DNA of 35,183 bases, taken from Deltaproteobacteria bacterium UBA5754. Its GTDB lineage: Bacteria > Desulfobacterota > Dissulfuribacteria > Dissulfuribacterales > UBA5754. The DNA is taken from assembly GCA_002419025.1 (NCBI GenBank), contig DIFG01000098.1:1-35183 (forward strand), written 5' to 3'. Shown here piece after piece: positions 16,415-23,812 of the stretch. Under the pieces are notes generated by a model. The model did not search any database and had not been told where the DNA came from. It was given only the letters and a program-made list of their open reading frames with translations. Numbering within the stretch: the first letter of the stretch is position 1; every line of letters begins with the position of its first letter. Made by a program: the position numbers and the translations under genes.

Positions 16415-17122
16415 ATGTCGGACCCCCATCACCCTTACCTCCCTCTCGAACGCGTTCTTGGTCATGCCTTTATTCGAACGGAGCTTCTCGAACAGGCGCT
16501 TACCCATCGGTCATACGCCGTAGAGAGTCCATCGAAAACGCAGGATAACGAAGTTCTCGAATTCCTCGGGGACGCCGTCCTGCAGCTCATAGTCAGCCAT
16601 ATCCTTGTGGAAAGGCATGGGAAGGTCTGCCGGGAAGGCGAACTGACCCGCATGCGTTCGTATCTCGTCAACTCCTCGCAGCTCGCTGAGAGGGCGAGAA
16701 GGATAGGCCTGGTCTCCTGGATACGGATCGGAAAGGGCGAGTCAAAGGATTGGGGAGAGGAAGGGAAGTCCTCCATCCTTGCCGATACCCTCGAGGCGGT
16801 CATCGGAGCGGTATATCTCGACGGAGGCTATCATGTCGCCCGCAGTGTCGTAGAAAGGATTTACGGAGACCTTTTAGGTGCCGTTTCACGCATGGCCGGA
16901 GGACAAGATCACAAAAGCGCCTTGCAGGAATGGACCCAGGCAAGATTCCATGAGATCCCAGTTTATACAATAGCGGACGTCAGCGGCCCCGACCATTCCA
17001 AATCCTATACCGTTCTTCTTGAACTCAGGGGCAAGGTCCTTGCCAAGGGCTCGGGAAAGAGCAGGAAGGATGCTGAACAGGATGCGGCACGCAAGGCCAT
17101 AGATCGCCTCATGATTATGTGA
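16415..17122 (+). CDS. rnc: Ribonuclease III
   Basis: Double-strand-specific endoribonuclease for rRNA and mRNA processing. 235 residues. The catalytic signature NEVLEFLGDAVLQL is near residue 45, preceded by ALTHRSY. The second acidic site lies in ILADTLEAVIGAVYLDGG, and the C-terminal dsRNA-binding domain runs about 160-232 (HKSALQEWTQARF, GSGKSRKDAEQDAARKAI). The frame is open for 400 bases upstream, but ATG 16415 has AGGAAAG in good position and gives normal length. It is followed by era after six bases, the classical rnc-era pair. Confidence 0.96.
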   Translation: MSDPHHPYLPLERVLGHAFIRTELLEQALTHRSYAVESPSKTQDNEVLEFLGDAVLQLIVSHILVERHGKVCREGELTRMRSYLVNSSQLAERARRIGLVSWIRIGKGESKDWGEEGKSSILADTLEAVIGAVYLDGGYHVARSVVERIYGDLLGAVSRMAGGQDHKSALQEWTQARFHEIPVYTIADVSGPDHSKSYTVLLELRGKVLAKGSGKSRKDAEQDAARKAIDRLMIM

Positions 17123-17128
17123 TATTCC

Positions 17129-18043
17129 ATGGCAACTGAAGGCACCTCCCAGTCTCCCCCCACGCGATCAGGATTTATAGCCATTGTCGGTGGCCCGAAC
17201 GTAGGCAAGTCTACCCTACTGAACCAGCTTCTCGGGGCCAAAGTCGCCATCACCACCCCCAAACCACAAACGACGCGCCGCCAGATTCGGGGTATTCTTA
17301 CAGGGGAGGGGTATCAGCTCGTCTTTGTTGACACCCCCGGCATCCATGTGTCGAACCGCCCTCTCAACAAGGCCCTCCTCCGCTCGGCCATCGAGGCCGT
17401 TTCCCAGGTGGATCTCGTCCTTTTCCTCGTGGATGTCACGAGAAGAAGACCCGCCAACGAACTCGCCATTCTCGACATCCTCGCAAAGGCGGGAAAGCCC
17501 GTGATCCTTCTCCTCAATAAGGTGGACCTCGTTGCCAAGGAGACACTCCTTCCCATCATTGACGATCTGAAGGACATCTTTCCTTTCGAGGCGATCATAC
17601 CCATCTCCGCTTTTCATGGAGAAGGTCTGGAACTGGTCCTTGACGAGGTATTGAGATTGATCCCAGAGGGGCCTTTCTACTACGAAGGTACGCTTCTTAC
17701 TGATCAGACCCGCGAGGTCCTTGCCTCCGAACTGATTCGCGAGAAGATCTTTCTTTTCGCAGATCAGGAGGTCCCCTATTCGACTGCTGTCGAGGTGGAG
17801 GATATTGGCAGGGACTCGAACGGAAATCTCCGCGTGACCGCCACAATATTCGTGGAAAAACCCTCTCAGAAAGGGATCCTCATCGGAAAGGACGGACGGT
17901 TCATTCGGCGCGTCCGAAAGGATGCGGAACGTGAGCTTTCCACGATTTGGCAAGAGCCGACCTCTGTTCAGTTATGGGTGAAGGTGCTCAAGGACTGGTC
18001 CAAGGACGCACGTTCCCTCAAGCGTTTCGGGCTTGTGTCATAA
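17129..18043 (+). CDS. era: GTPase Era
   Basis: Ribosome-associated GTPase that assists 16S rRNA 3'-end maturation and 30S assembly. 304 residues. G1 GGPNVGKSTLLNQL, switch region QTTRRQIRG, G3 DTPGI, G4 NKVD and G5 SAFHGEG are all present. The C-terminal KH domain carries KGILIGKDGRFIRRVRKDAE. ATG 17129 is six bases after the rnc stop; it has only a weak ribosome-binding site, so translation may depend on coupling to rnc. Confidence 0.97.
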   Translation: MATEGTSQSPPTRSGFIAIVGGPNVGKSTLLNQLLGAKVAITTPKPQTTRRQIRGILTGEGYQLVFVDTPGIHVSNRPLNKALLRSAIEAVSQVDLVLFLVDVTRRRPANELAILDILAKAGKPVILLLNKVDLVAKETLLPIIDDLKDIFPFEAIIPISAFHGEGLELVLDEVLRLIPEGPFYYEGTLLTDQTREVLASELIREKIFLFADQEVPYSTAVEVEDIGRDSNGNLRVTATIFVEKPSQKGILIGKDGRFIRRVRKDAERELSTIWQEPTSVQLWVKVLKDWSKDARSLKRFGLVS

Positions 18044-18273
18044 AGGTGCTTCTGTCTCGTCCAGTATCAGCAACCCTTTTGATGATCACGATCATAGTAG
18101 TCATGTGACTTTTTTGTCTCTTTGCCCTATCTGTCCGATGTGGCCAAAAAGTCATCCTTTTTGTGCATAGTTGTATCTTTTTCTGCAACTATGCGGAAAG
18201 GAGGTCTTTTCCTGGTTGGGAATTTAGGTATCTTTTTTGCATATCTTGAAAAAAAATTCATAAAGAGCGAGAT
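18044..18273. other. era-lpxC intergenic region with inverted repeats
   Basis: The 230-base gap is AT-rich and contains no gene. A 9-bp perfect stem (GCATAGTTG at 18165-18173 pairing with CAACTATGC at 18186-18194, 12-base loop) is the clearest structure. A smaller palindrome ATGATCACGATCAT lies nearer era, followed by a T run that could help termination. The stem may be an operator or RNA hairpin in the lpxC leader. No promoter was identified with confidence. Confidence 0.45.
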
Positions 18274-19203
18274 ATGCAGATGGATTTAGCCCAGCGCACA
18301 GTAAACGGTCCTGTCCGGGTCTCCGGGGTCGGGCTTCATTCAGGGGCGCCAGTTGACCTTGCTATCCTTCCCGCGCAAGCTGATACGGGAATCCTTTTTG
18401 TGAGGACCGACCTGCCGGAACGGCCCGTGATCCCTGCCTGTGTCGACACGATCGTCGACACCTCCTACGCGACCACGATCGGGACACGTGCGGGCACTGT
18501 CAGCACCATCGAGCATCTCATGGGGGCCTTTTCCGGTCTCGGCATCGACAACGCCGTTGTGGAACTTTCCGCGCCCGAGGTCCCTGCCATGGATGGGAGC
18601 GCATATCCTTTCGTCGCCCTCATCTCCCGTAGGGGTCTCAGATCCCTTGGAGAGCCTCGTCGTTGCGTGGAGATCCTCGATCCAATAGAGGTCTCTTCCG
18701 GTGACAAATTTCTTCGTGTCGAGCCCTATTCCGGGTTTTCAATCCACTACGAGATCGATTTCGATCATCCCTTAGTGGCGCGTCAGCAATTCGAGGAATT
18801 CATTACCCAGGAGAATTTCGAATCGACCATCTCCCGTGCCCGCACCTTTGGTTTCCTCAAGGAGGTGGAATGGATGCGGGATCATGGACTTGCCCTTGGC
18901 GGCTCGCTCGAAAATGCCATTGTCATGAACGATACCGCTGTTCTGAACGAAGGCGGACTCCGTTTCCCGGATGAATTTGTCCACCACAAGGTCCTCGACA
19001 TGATGGGCGACCTTTATCTCCTCGGCATGCCCATCCGTGGCAGGGTGCACGCATTCAAGAGCGGTCACGCCCTTCATCATCTCTTGGTTCGAAAGATCAT
19101 CGACAGCCCTGGATCCTGGAGGTTGACCACCGAGCCGACCGTGTGGAACCTTCCTCCTCGGTCTCTTGCCCAGGAAGCCGTCACCTTTGCCCATACGTCA
19201 TGA
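18274..19203 (+). CDS. lpxC: UDP-3-O-acyl-N-acetylglucosamine deacetylase
   Basis: Zinc-dependent deacetylase, the committed step of lipid A synthesis, which marks the organism as Gram-negative. 309 residues, normal length. Signatures are QRTVNGPVRVSGVGLHSG at the N-terminus, TIEHLMGAFSGLGIDNAVVEL with the first zinc histidine, PAMDGSAYPFV, FEFIT-type segment, RARTFGF, and FPDEFVHHKVLDMMGDLYLLG with the other zinc ligands. ATG 18274 and ATG 18280 are both possible starts. Confidence 0.97.
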   Translation: MQMDLAQRTVNGPVRVSGVGLHSGAPVDLAILPAQADTGILFVRTDLPERPVIPACVDTIVDTSYATTIGTRAGTVSTIEHLMGAFSGLGIDNAVVELSAPEVPAMDGSAYPFVALISRRGLRSLGEPRRCVEILDPIEVSSGDKFLRVEPYSGFSIHYEIDFDHPLVARQQFEEFITQENFESTISRARTFGFLKEVEWMRDHGLALGGSLENAIVMNDTAVLNEGGLRFPDEFVHHKVLDMMGDLYLLGMPIRGRVHAFKSGHALHHLLVRKIIDSPGSWRLTTEPTVWNLPPRSLAQEAVTFAHTS

Positions 19204-19250
19204 TTCTCATCCGCCTCAAAGTAAAGGCCTGCGCCACCTGCCACAAGTAG
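19200..19250 (+). CDS. Possible 16-residue leader-type peptide with CxxCH
   Basis: ATG 19200 overlaps the lpxC stop as ATGA and opens a frame MILIRLKVKACATCHK ending at TAG 19250. It contains a CATCH heme-binding-type motif and three basic residues but has no export signal. A terminator hairpin follows 40 bases later. It could be a translated micro-ORF coupled to lpxC, the remnant of a larger gene, or chance. I know of no homolog. Confidence 0.2.
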   Translation: MILIRLKVKACATCHK

Positions 19251-19288
19251 TTCAACCCCTTTCCTGTTTGCTCCCTGGGCGCCTCCGC

Positions 19289-19324
19289 CCCTTTCGTTCC
19301 GGCGGCGAAAGGGTTATTTTTCTT
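19289..19324 (+). terminator. Rho-independent terminator after lpxC
   Basis: An 8-bp perfect stem CCCTTTCG (19289-19296) / CGAAAGGG (19306-19313) with a 9-base loop is followed by TTATTTTTCTT. It ends the lpxC unit just 12 bases before the bioF start, so bioF is either read through or has a promoter within or upstream of the hairpin. Confidence 0.7.
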
Positions 19325-19335
19325 CGCGAGAAGAC

Positions 19336-20535
19336 ATGTCCCACGTGAACGTAGGCGCCGGTCTCGCTGACCCATCCATTAGCCGTGAACTTCTGGAGTA
19401 TTCGCAGCGCGGACTGCGCCGGGACATGGTCCCTCGCGACCCTTCCGGACAAGGGCTTGTTCGAATCCGTGGGCGGGACCTGCTGGATTTTTCTTCAAAC
19501 GACTACCTCGGCCTTTCTCGACATCAAGCCCTGAGAGAAGGGGCGGCGCAGGCGCTGGAAAATTATGGAGCTGGCGCAGGCGCCTCACGGCTCATGAGCG
19601 GGGATCTCACTCTACATCACGAACTGGAAGGCGCCCTTTCCCGGCACTTTGGCGGTCTGTCCGTTCTCCTTTTCGGATGCGGCTATCTGGCGAACATCGG
19701 GATCATCCCCGCCCTTTGTTCATCCCGGGACCTTGTTCTCGCGGACAGATACGTGCATGCGAGCATGATCGACGGGATCCTTCTTTCACGCGCCAGCTTT
19801 CACCGTTTCCGCCACAACGACGTAGGGCATCTGGAGGATCTCCTGTCTGCCCGTCGGGGGCGTTACCGCCGTACCCTGGTCGTTGTCGAGAGCCTCTACA
19901 GTATGGACGGGGATTGTGCCCCGCTTGCTGAGATCATTGAGACCTCGAAACGTCATGGGGCCATGCTCCTGGTGGACGAGGCCCATGCAGTGGGGGTGCT
20001 TGGCCCTCAGGGAAGGGGGCTCGTCCCTCCATCCCTTGCAAAAGATGTTGATGTCATGGTCGGGACCTTCGGCAAGGCATTCGGGGGATATGGTGCCTTT
20101 GCGGTGACGAACAAGGAAATGAAGGCCTTTCTCGTAAACAGGGCGCGGTCATTCATCTTCTCGACGGCCCTTCCACCTGCTGTTCTCGGTGCGGATCTCG
20201 CCTCTGTCCAGCTCATGGAAACCCTCGATGAACCTCGAATGCATGTGGCATACATTGCCCAACTCCTTCGATCCTCACTCCGAGAGAGATCCTTTTCCGT
20301 GATCGGGGATACCCACATCGTCCCTGTCATCGTCGGTGACGTGCAAAAGGCGCTCGACTTATCCAGTCATCTGGAACATGAGGGTTTTTTCGCACGGTCT
20401 GTGCGCCCCCCTACGGTCCCGAAGGGCACGGCCAGAATCCGTTTCTCAATCACCGCGGATCACCGTGAAGAGGACATCCAACGCCTCATAAGGGCAATGG
20501 AGCATGTTAACACAGCAAGTATACTTGGATTATGA
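19336..20535 (+). CDS. bioF: 8-amino-7-oxononanoate synthase
   Basis: PLP enzyme joining pimeloyl-ACP/CoA and alanine in the first step of the biotin ring pathway. 399 residues; belongs to the alpha-oxoamine synthase family. DFSSNDYLGLS, GAGASRLMSGD, ESLYSMDGDCAPL, LLVDEAHAVGVLGPQGRG and TFGKAFGGYGA, with the PLP lysine at about K247, are present. The family also includes 2-amino-3-ketobutyrate CoA ligase, but bioC and a pimeloyl-ester esterase downstream favour BioF. ATG 19336 is the first codon after the preceding terminator; its ribosome-binding site is weak. Confidence 0.92.
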   Translation: MSHVNVGAGLADPSISRELLEYSQRGLRRDMVPRDPSGQGLVRIRGRDLLDFSSNDYLGLSRHQALREGAAQALENYGAGAGASRLMSGDLTLHHELEGALSRHFGGLSVLLFGCGYLANIGIIPALCSSRDLVLADRYVHASMIDGILLSRASFHRFRHNDVGHLEDLLSARRGRYRRTLVVVESLYSMDGDCAPLAEIIETSKRHGAMLLVDEAHAVGVLGPQGRGLVPPSLAKDVDVMVGTFGKAFGGYGAFAVTNKEMKAFLVNRARSFIFSTALPPAVLGADLASVQLMETLDEPRMHVAYIAQLLRSSLRERSFSVIGDTHIVPVIVGDVQKALDLSSHLEHEGFFARSVRPPTVPKGTARIRFSITADHREEDIQRLIRAMEHVNTASILGL

Positions 20536-20586
20536 TAACGCTCCAAAAGTCCGAGATGCGAGGCGCGAAATTTTCTCCCTCTCCAT

Positions 20587-20615
20587 CCCTCTTCCAGCGG
20601 GGTAAGGGTTTTTTT
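20587..20615 (+). terminator. Possible terminator after bioF
   Basis: CCCT (20587-20590) and AGGG (20605-20608) enclose an inner TTCC/GGGG pairing and are followed directly by seven T residues. The stem is imperfect, so this is tentative. If functional it would separate bioF from the downstream bio genes. Confidence 0.35.
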
Positions 20616-20648
20616 AATCCTTTACCCCTTTAATCCTCTAATCCTCCC
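20614..20648. repeat. AATCCTTTA/AATCCTCTA tandem repeat
   Basis: This is the inverted relative of the repeat at 76-114, sharing CCTTTAATCCTCTAATCCT. Together with the GC-rich CCCCAGCGGGGG stretch that follows, it makes up most of the 238-base gap between bioF and the esterase gene. Nothing else was recognised in that gap. Confidence 0.5.
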
Positions 20649-20773
20649 ATCCCCAGCGGGGGAGGAGAAGGGTGGGGGAGCGTCAGCCGCATGGGCTGGA
20701 AAATTGAAGCAACGCCGTAAGAATCGGGTTTTTTGAGCGGGATCAGATCGGTTTTTTTCATGGACATCAGGGC

Positions 20774-21445
20774 ATGGATTTCGTTCGTATTGAAAGGGGA
20801 TGGGGCCGCTATCTCGTTCTCCTCCCAGGTTGGGGTTTTCTTGGCGGGATCTTTTCCCGGCTATTTCTCCCCTATGACTACATACTTCCGGCGCGTCACC
20901 TCTCCTGCGATATATCGGACGACCTTGCCGCATTTTTCGACGAAGAGGGTCTGGGCCGGACGGCTGTTCTCGGCTGGTCCTTGGGCGCATCCCTTGCCGT
21001 GGATTTCGCCGAAAGGTATCCTGAAAAAATATCCTCGCTCATCCTTATATCTTTGCGTTCATCGTTCCCAGCCATTGAGTTGGAGCGAAAAAGGGTGCTT
21101 ATCGAGGCGGATCCGAAAGGGGCCCTCCACAGTTTTTACCGAGGATGTTTCGCCGGCCAAAAAGAGGACTATAAGTGGTTTGTGGAGTGTCACGAAAAAC
21201 GCTTCATAGAGACGATCACGAAAGAGGAGCTCCTTGGCGGGCTTGCCTATCTTTCATCGAGAACCGTCTCTCTTGACCGTATCCCATGCACGGACATCCT
21301 CATCGTTTACGGGATGCGGGACCTGATCGCTCCGGCCCGCCTGGCGCCTCGCCGTGCCCATGCGCGGTACCTTGTGATGCCAGGGACCGGACATCTCCCG
21401 TTTCTCTCCCCCGGGTTTTCCAAGGCCATGACCCAGGGCCCTTGA
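20774..21445 (+). CDS. Alpha/beta hydrolase, probable pimeloyl-ACP methyl ester esterase (BioH/BioG-type)
   Basis: About 223 residues. The serine-hydrolase triad is readable: nucleophile elbow GWSLGAS (S69), aspartate in YGMRDLIAP (D183) and histidine in GTGHLPF (H207). The oxyanion segment LLPGWGF is near the start. Position between bioF and bioC indicates the step that removes the methyl ester from pimeloyl-ACP to end the BioC-primed fatty-acid cycle. Several non-homologous or diverged esterases (BioH, BioG, BioJ, BioK, BioV) do this, and I cannot say which type this is. The stop overlaps the bioC start codon (TTGA). Confidence 0.8.
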   Translation: MDFVRIERGWGRYLVLLPGWGFLGGIFSRLFLPYDYILPARHLSCDISDDLAAFFDEEGLGRTAVLGWSLGASLAVDFAERYPEKISSLILISLRSSFPAIELERKRVLIEADPKGALHSFYRGCFAGQKEDYKWFVECHEKRFIETITKEELLGGLAYLSSRTVSLDRIPCTDILIVYGMRDLIAPARLAPRRAHARYLVMPGTGHLPFLSPGFSKAMTQGP

Positions 21446-22224
21446 AGGAGGCGATCGCCCGTTCCTTTTCCCGTGCGGCCCGGACGTATGATCAACACGC
21501 GGACGTGCAGCGAGAGTCCTCCCGTATCCTCATGGCTGAGCTTGCCGACGGATCGTTCCGGCGCGTCCTCGAGATCGGTTGTGGAACCGGGATCCACACC
21601 GCCTCTCTCCTTGCAGCCTTTCCCGATGCCCGTATTCGTGCAGTGGATATCGCCCCTGCCATGATCGAGGCCGCACGGGAAAAACTCGGTGCATGCGGCC
21701 GGGTCACATTTGCCGTGGCGGACGGCGAGGCCATCGCGGACCAGCTGCCCGGCAGGTTCGATCTCATCACGGCAAACGGGACCTTTCAGTGGTTTTCCCA
21801 CCTTTCTCGCGCCCTCTCCTCCCTCGGGCAGATTCTTGATCCAGGCGGATGGATCCATTTTTCCCTTTTTGGGCGCCATACCCTCCGGGAGCTCCAGGAC
21901 GTCCTCAGCGTCATCCTGCCTGGGGAACCGGCCATCTCCGCAGCATCATTCCCCGATTCCGCGGAGGTAACCCAGATCCTCCATACAGTATTTGGAGAGG
22001 CAAAAGTAAAGGATGTGAGCATCGAGAGGTCCCATCCCGATCTCCTGGGTCTTCTTCGGTCCCTGAAGCTGACGGGTGTCGTTCCTGGGCCTGCCCGCAT
22101 GAGGCTCCAACCGAACCTTCTCGGTCATCTCGACAAAGTGTACCGAAGGCGCTGGGGCGGAATCCGGGCGACATATCGTGTCCTCGTCTGTTCGGCACGG
22201 CACAGGGAAAAGATGGGTTCATGA
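21442..22224 (+). CDS. bioC: Malonyl-ACP O-methyltransferase
   Basis: SAM-dependent methyltransferase that methylates malonyl-ACP to disguise it as a fatty-acid primer for pimelate synthesis. 260 residues from TTG 21442. The N-terminus IARSFSRAARTYDQHADVQ is typical of BioC. Motif I is RVLEIGCGTGIHTASLL (about 41-56), later FDLITANGTFQWF and FSLFGRHTLREL. The frame is open further upstream inside the esterase gene, but that sequence is not BioC-like. TTG 21442 overlaps the previous stop by four bases, with AGGG upstream. Assignment is strengthened by bioF and the esterase. Confidence 0.92.
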   Translation: MKEAIARSFSRAARTYDQHADVQRESSRILMAELADGSFRRVLEIGCGTGIHTASLLAAFPDARIRAVDIAPAMIEAAREKLGACGRVTFAVADGEAIADQLPGRFDLITANGTFQWFSHLSRALSSLGQILDPGGWIHFSLFGRHTLRELQDVLSVILPGEPAISAASFPDSAEVTQILHTVFGEAKVKDVSIERSHPDLLGLLRSLKLTGVVPGPARMRLQPNLLGHLDKVYRRRWGGIRATYRVLVCSARHREKMGS

Positions 22225-22910
22225 GCGTCATCACTATCGATGGTCCCGCAGGGGCGGGAAAGAGCACCATCGCCCGGGAGCTTGCCTGTCGTCTCGGCTG
22301 GCTGTATCTGGACACCGGTGCAATGTACCGGGCCATGGCCTGGTTGGTGAAGGATGCCGGTATCACACCCGATGACGAGGCAGCGATCTCAGGGCTTTGT
22401 GAAAGGGTGCGGATCGGTTTTACAGACGGAAGGGTCATGGTGAACGGGAAGGACGTATCAACCCGGATTCGGACCCCGGAGATTGACATTTTGTCTTCCC
22501 GGGTCTCCCGAATTTCCGCCGTGCGGCATTGTCTCACCAGGCTCCAGAGAGAGATCGCCAGCGCCGGAGACGTGATCGCCGAGGGGAGGGACATGGGAAC
22601 GGTGGTCTTCCCCCAGGCCTTGTACAAATTTTTCCTCGTCGCACCCCTTGAGGTACGGGCCGCCCGGAGGAAGATGCAGCTCGATGAGGCGGGCTGCCAT
22701 GTCCCGTACAGCGAGGTCCTTGCCCGCATGGAGGCCCGCGACAGGGCCGATTCCAGCCGCGACCTCTCTCCGCTTCAGGCCGCCCATGATTCCATCCGGA
22801 TCGACTCCTCCGATCTCGGTCCAGGCGAGATCATCGACTTGATCATGGGCATTGTGGCGGGTGCGCTGACGCATCCGTGTCCCGATGCAGACCCCGGGAC
22901 CTCGTCATGA
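22221..22910 (+). CDS. cmk: Cytidylate kinase
   Basis: Phosphorylates CMP and dCMP with ATP; nucleotide salvage and DNA precursor supply. 229 residues, normal length. P-loop GPAGAGKSTIARELA at residues 8-22, LDTGAMYRAMAWL, IAEGRDMGTVVFPQA and the R-x-ARRKMQLDE lid region are present; DRADSSRDLSPL is the usual late segment. ATG 22221 overlaps the bioC stop as ATGA, and its own stop overlaps the LysR start, so it is embedded in a tightly coupled operon with biotin and signalling genes, which is unusual company. Confidence 0.95.
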   Translation: MSVITIDGPAGAGKSTIARELACRLGWLYLDTGAMYRAMAWLVKDAGITPDDEAAISGLCERVRIGFTDGRVMVNGKDVSTRIRTPEIDILSSRVSRISAVRHCLTRLQREIASAGDVIAEGRDMGTVVFPQALYKFFLVAPLEVRAARRKMQLDEAGCHVPYSEVLARMEARDRADSSRDLSPLQAAHDSIRIDSSDLGPGEIIDLIMGIVAGALTHPCPDADPGTSS

Positions 22911-23812
22911 TGGACCTCCACCGGCTCAGGATCTTTCTTGCTGTTTACGAAAACCGGAGTTTCAGCGAGGCCGCCCGCCAGGTCTATCTCACACAGCCCA
23001 CGGTCAGCGCCCATATCAGGGAGCTCGAGGAATCCTTTGGCGCCCCCCTCTTCGATCGTCTCGGACGTGAAGTGGAGGCGACGGAACTGGCCCGTGTCCT
23101 TTTCCCTTACGCGAAAAGACTCGTGGATCTGGCCTTCGAGGCCGAGAAGACCGTCTCCTTGTTCGCGAGCGGAGAGAAGGGGGCCATCCGTCTCGGAGGG
23201 AGCACCATTCCCGGCCAGTATATTCTTCCGCGGCTTGTCGGCGCCTTCAAGAAGACCAATCCCAGCGTTCGGATCGTCCTCCAGATCGGGGATACCCGTT
23301 CCGTGGCCGATCATGTCCTCTCGGGTTCCATCGAGCTGGGTATGATCGGGGCCGTAATTGATCTCCCAGAGCTTGTCCACGAGCCCTGTTTTCATGACGA
23401 TATCGTCCTTATCGTGCCTTCCGGTCATGGTCTTTCCCACAGGAAAAGTATCAGCCTTGACGAGATCACGAGAGAACCCCTTGTCATTCGGGAGCCGGGC
23501 TCGGGAACCCGCATGGTCACAGAGGCGGCCTTGCGGAAGGCCGGGTATTCGGGCTTCGATTCCTTTGTTGTCGCCTGTGAAATGGGGAGCACCGAGGCCA
23601 TACGACAGGCGGTTACCGCTGGAGTGGGATGCGGGATCATATCCCGGAGGGCCGCGGATGAAGACGTCGCCAGGGGGGATCTCGCGGCCATAACCCTCAA
23701 GGACGTGGATCTTTCTCGAACCTTTCACCTCGTCACACGCAAGGATCGGACCCTTTCCCCCCTGGCCGTCCGTTTCCGTGATTTCATTTTGCGGCACGTC
23801 GATCGTTCATGA
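22907..23812 (+). CDS. LysR-family transcriptional regulator
   Basis: 301 residues. N-terminal winged helix-turn-helix (LRIFLAVYENRSFSEAARQVYLTQPTVSAHIRELEE in two parts, about residues 5-45), a linker helix, then a two-lobed periplasmic-binding-type effector domain beginning near IRLGGSTIPGQYILP. It resembles CysL/CysB-type regulators and the LysR group associated with selenium metabolism in anaerobes, though I cannot assign the effector. The start ATG 22907 overlaps the cmk stop (ATGA); a second ATG follows immediately. Its stop in turn overlaps the kinase start. Its usual target would be an adjacent divergent gene, but none is present. Confidence 0.88.
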   Translation: MMDLHRLRIFLAVYENRSFSEAARQVYLTQPTVSAHIRELEESFGAPLFDRLGREVEATELARVLFPYAKRLVDLAFEAEKTVSLFASGEKGAIRLGGSTIPGQYILPRLVGAFKKTNPSVRIVLQIGDTRSVADHVLSGSIELGMIGAVIDLPELVHEPCFHDDIVLIVPSGHGLSHRKSISLDEITREPLVIREPGSGTRMVTEAALRKAGYSGFDSFVVACEMGSTEAIRQAVTAGVGCGIISRRAADEDVARGDLAAITLKDVDLSRTFHLVTRKDRTLSPLAVRFRDFILRHVDRS

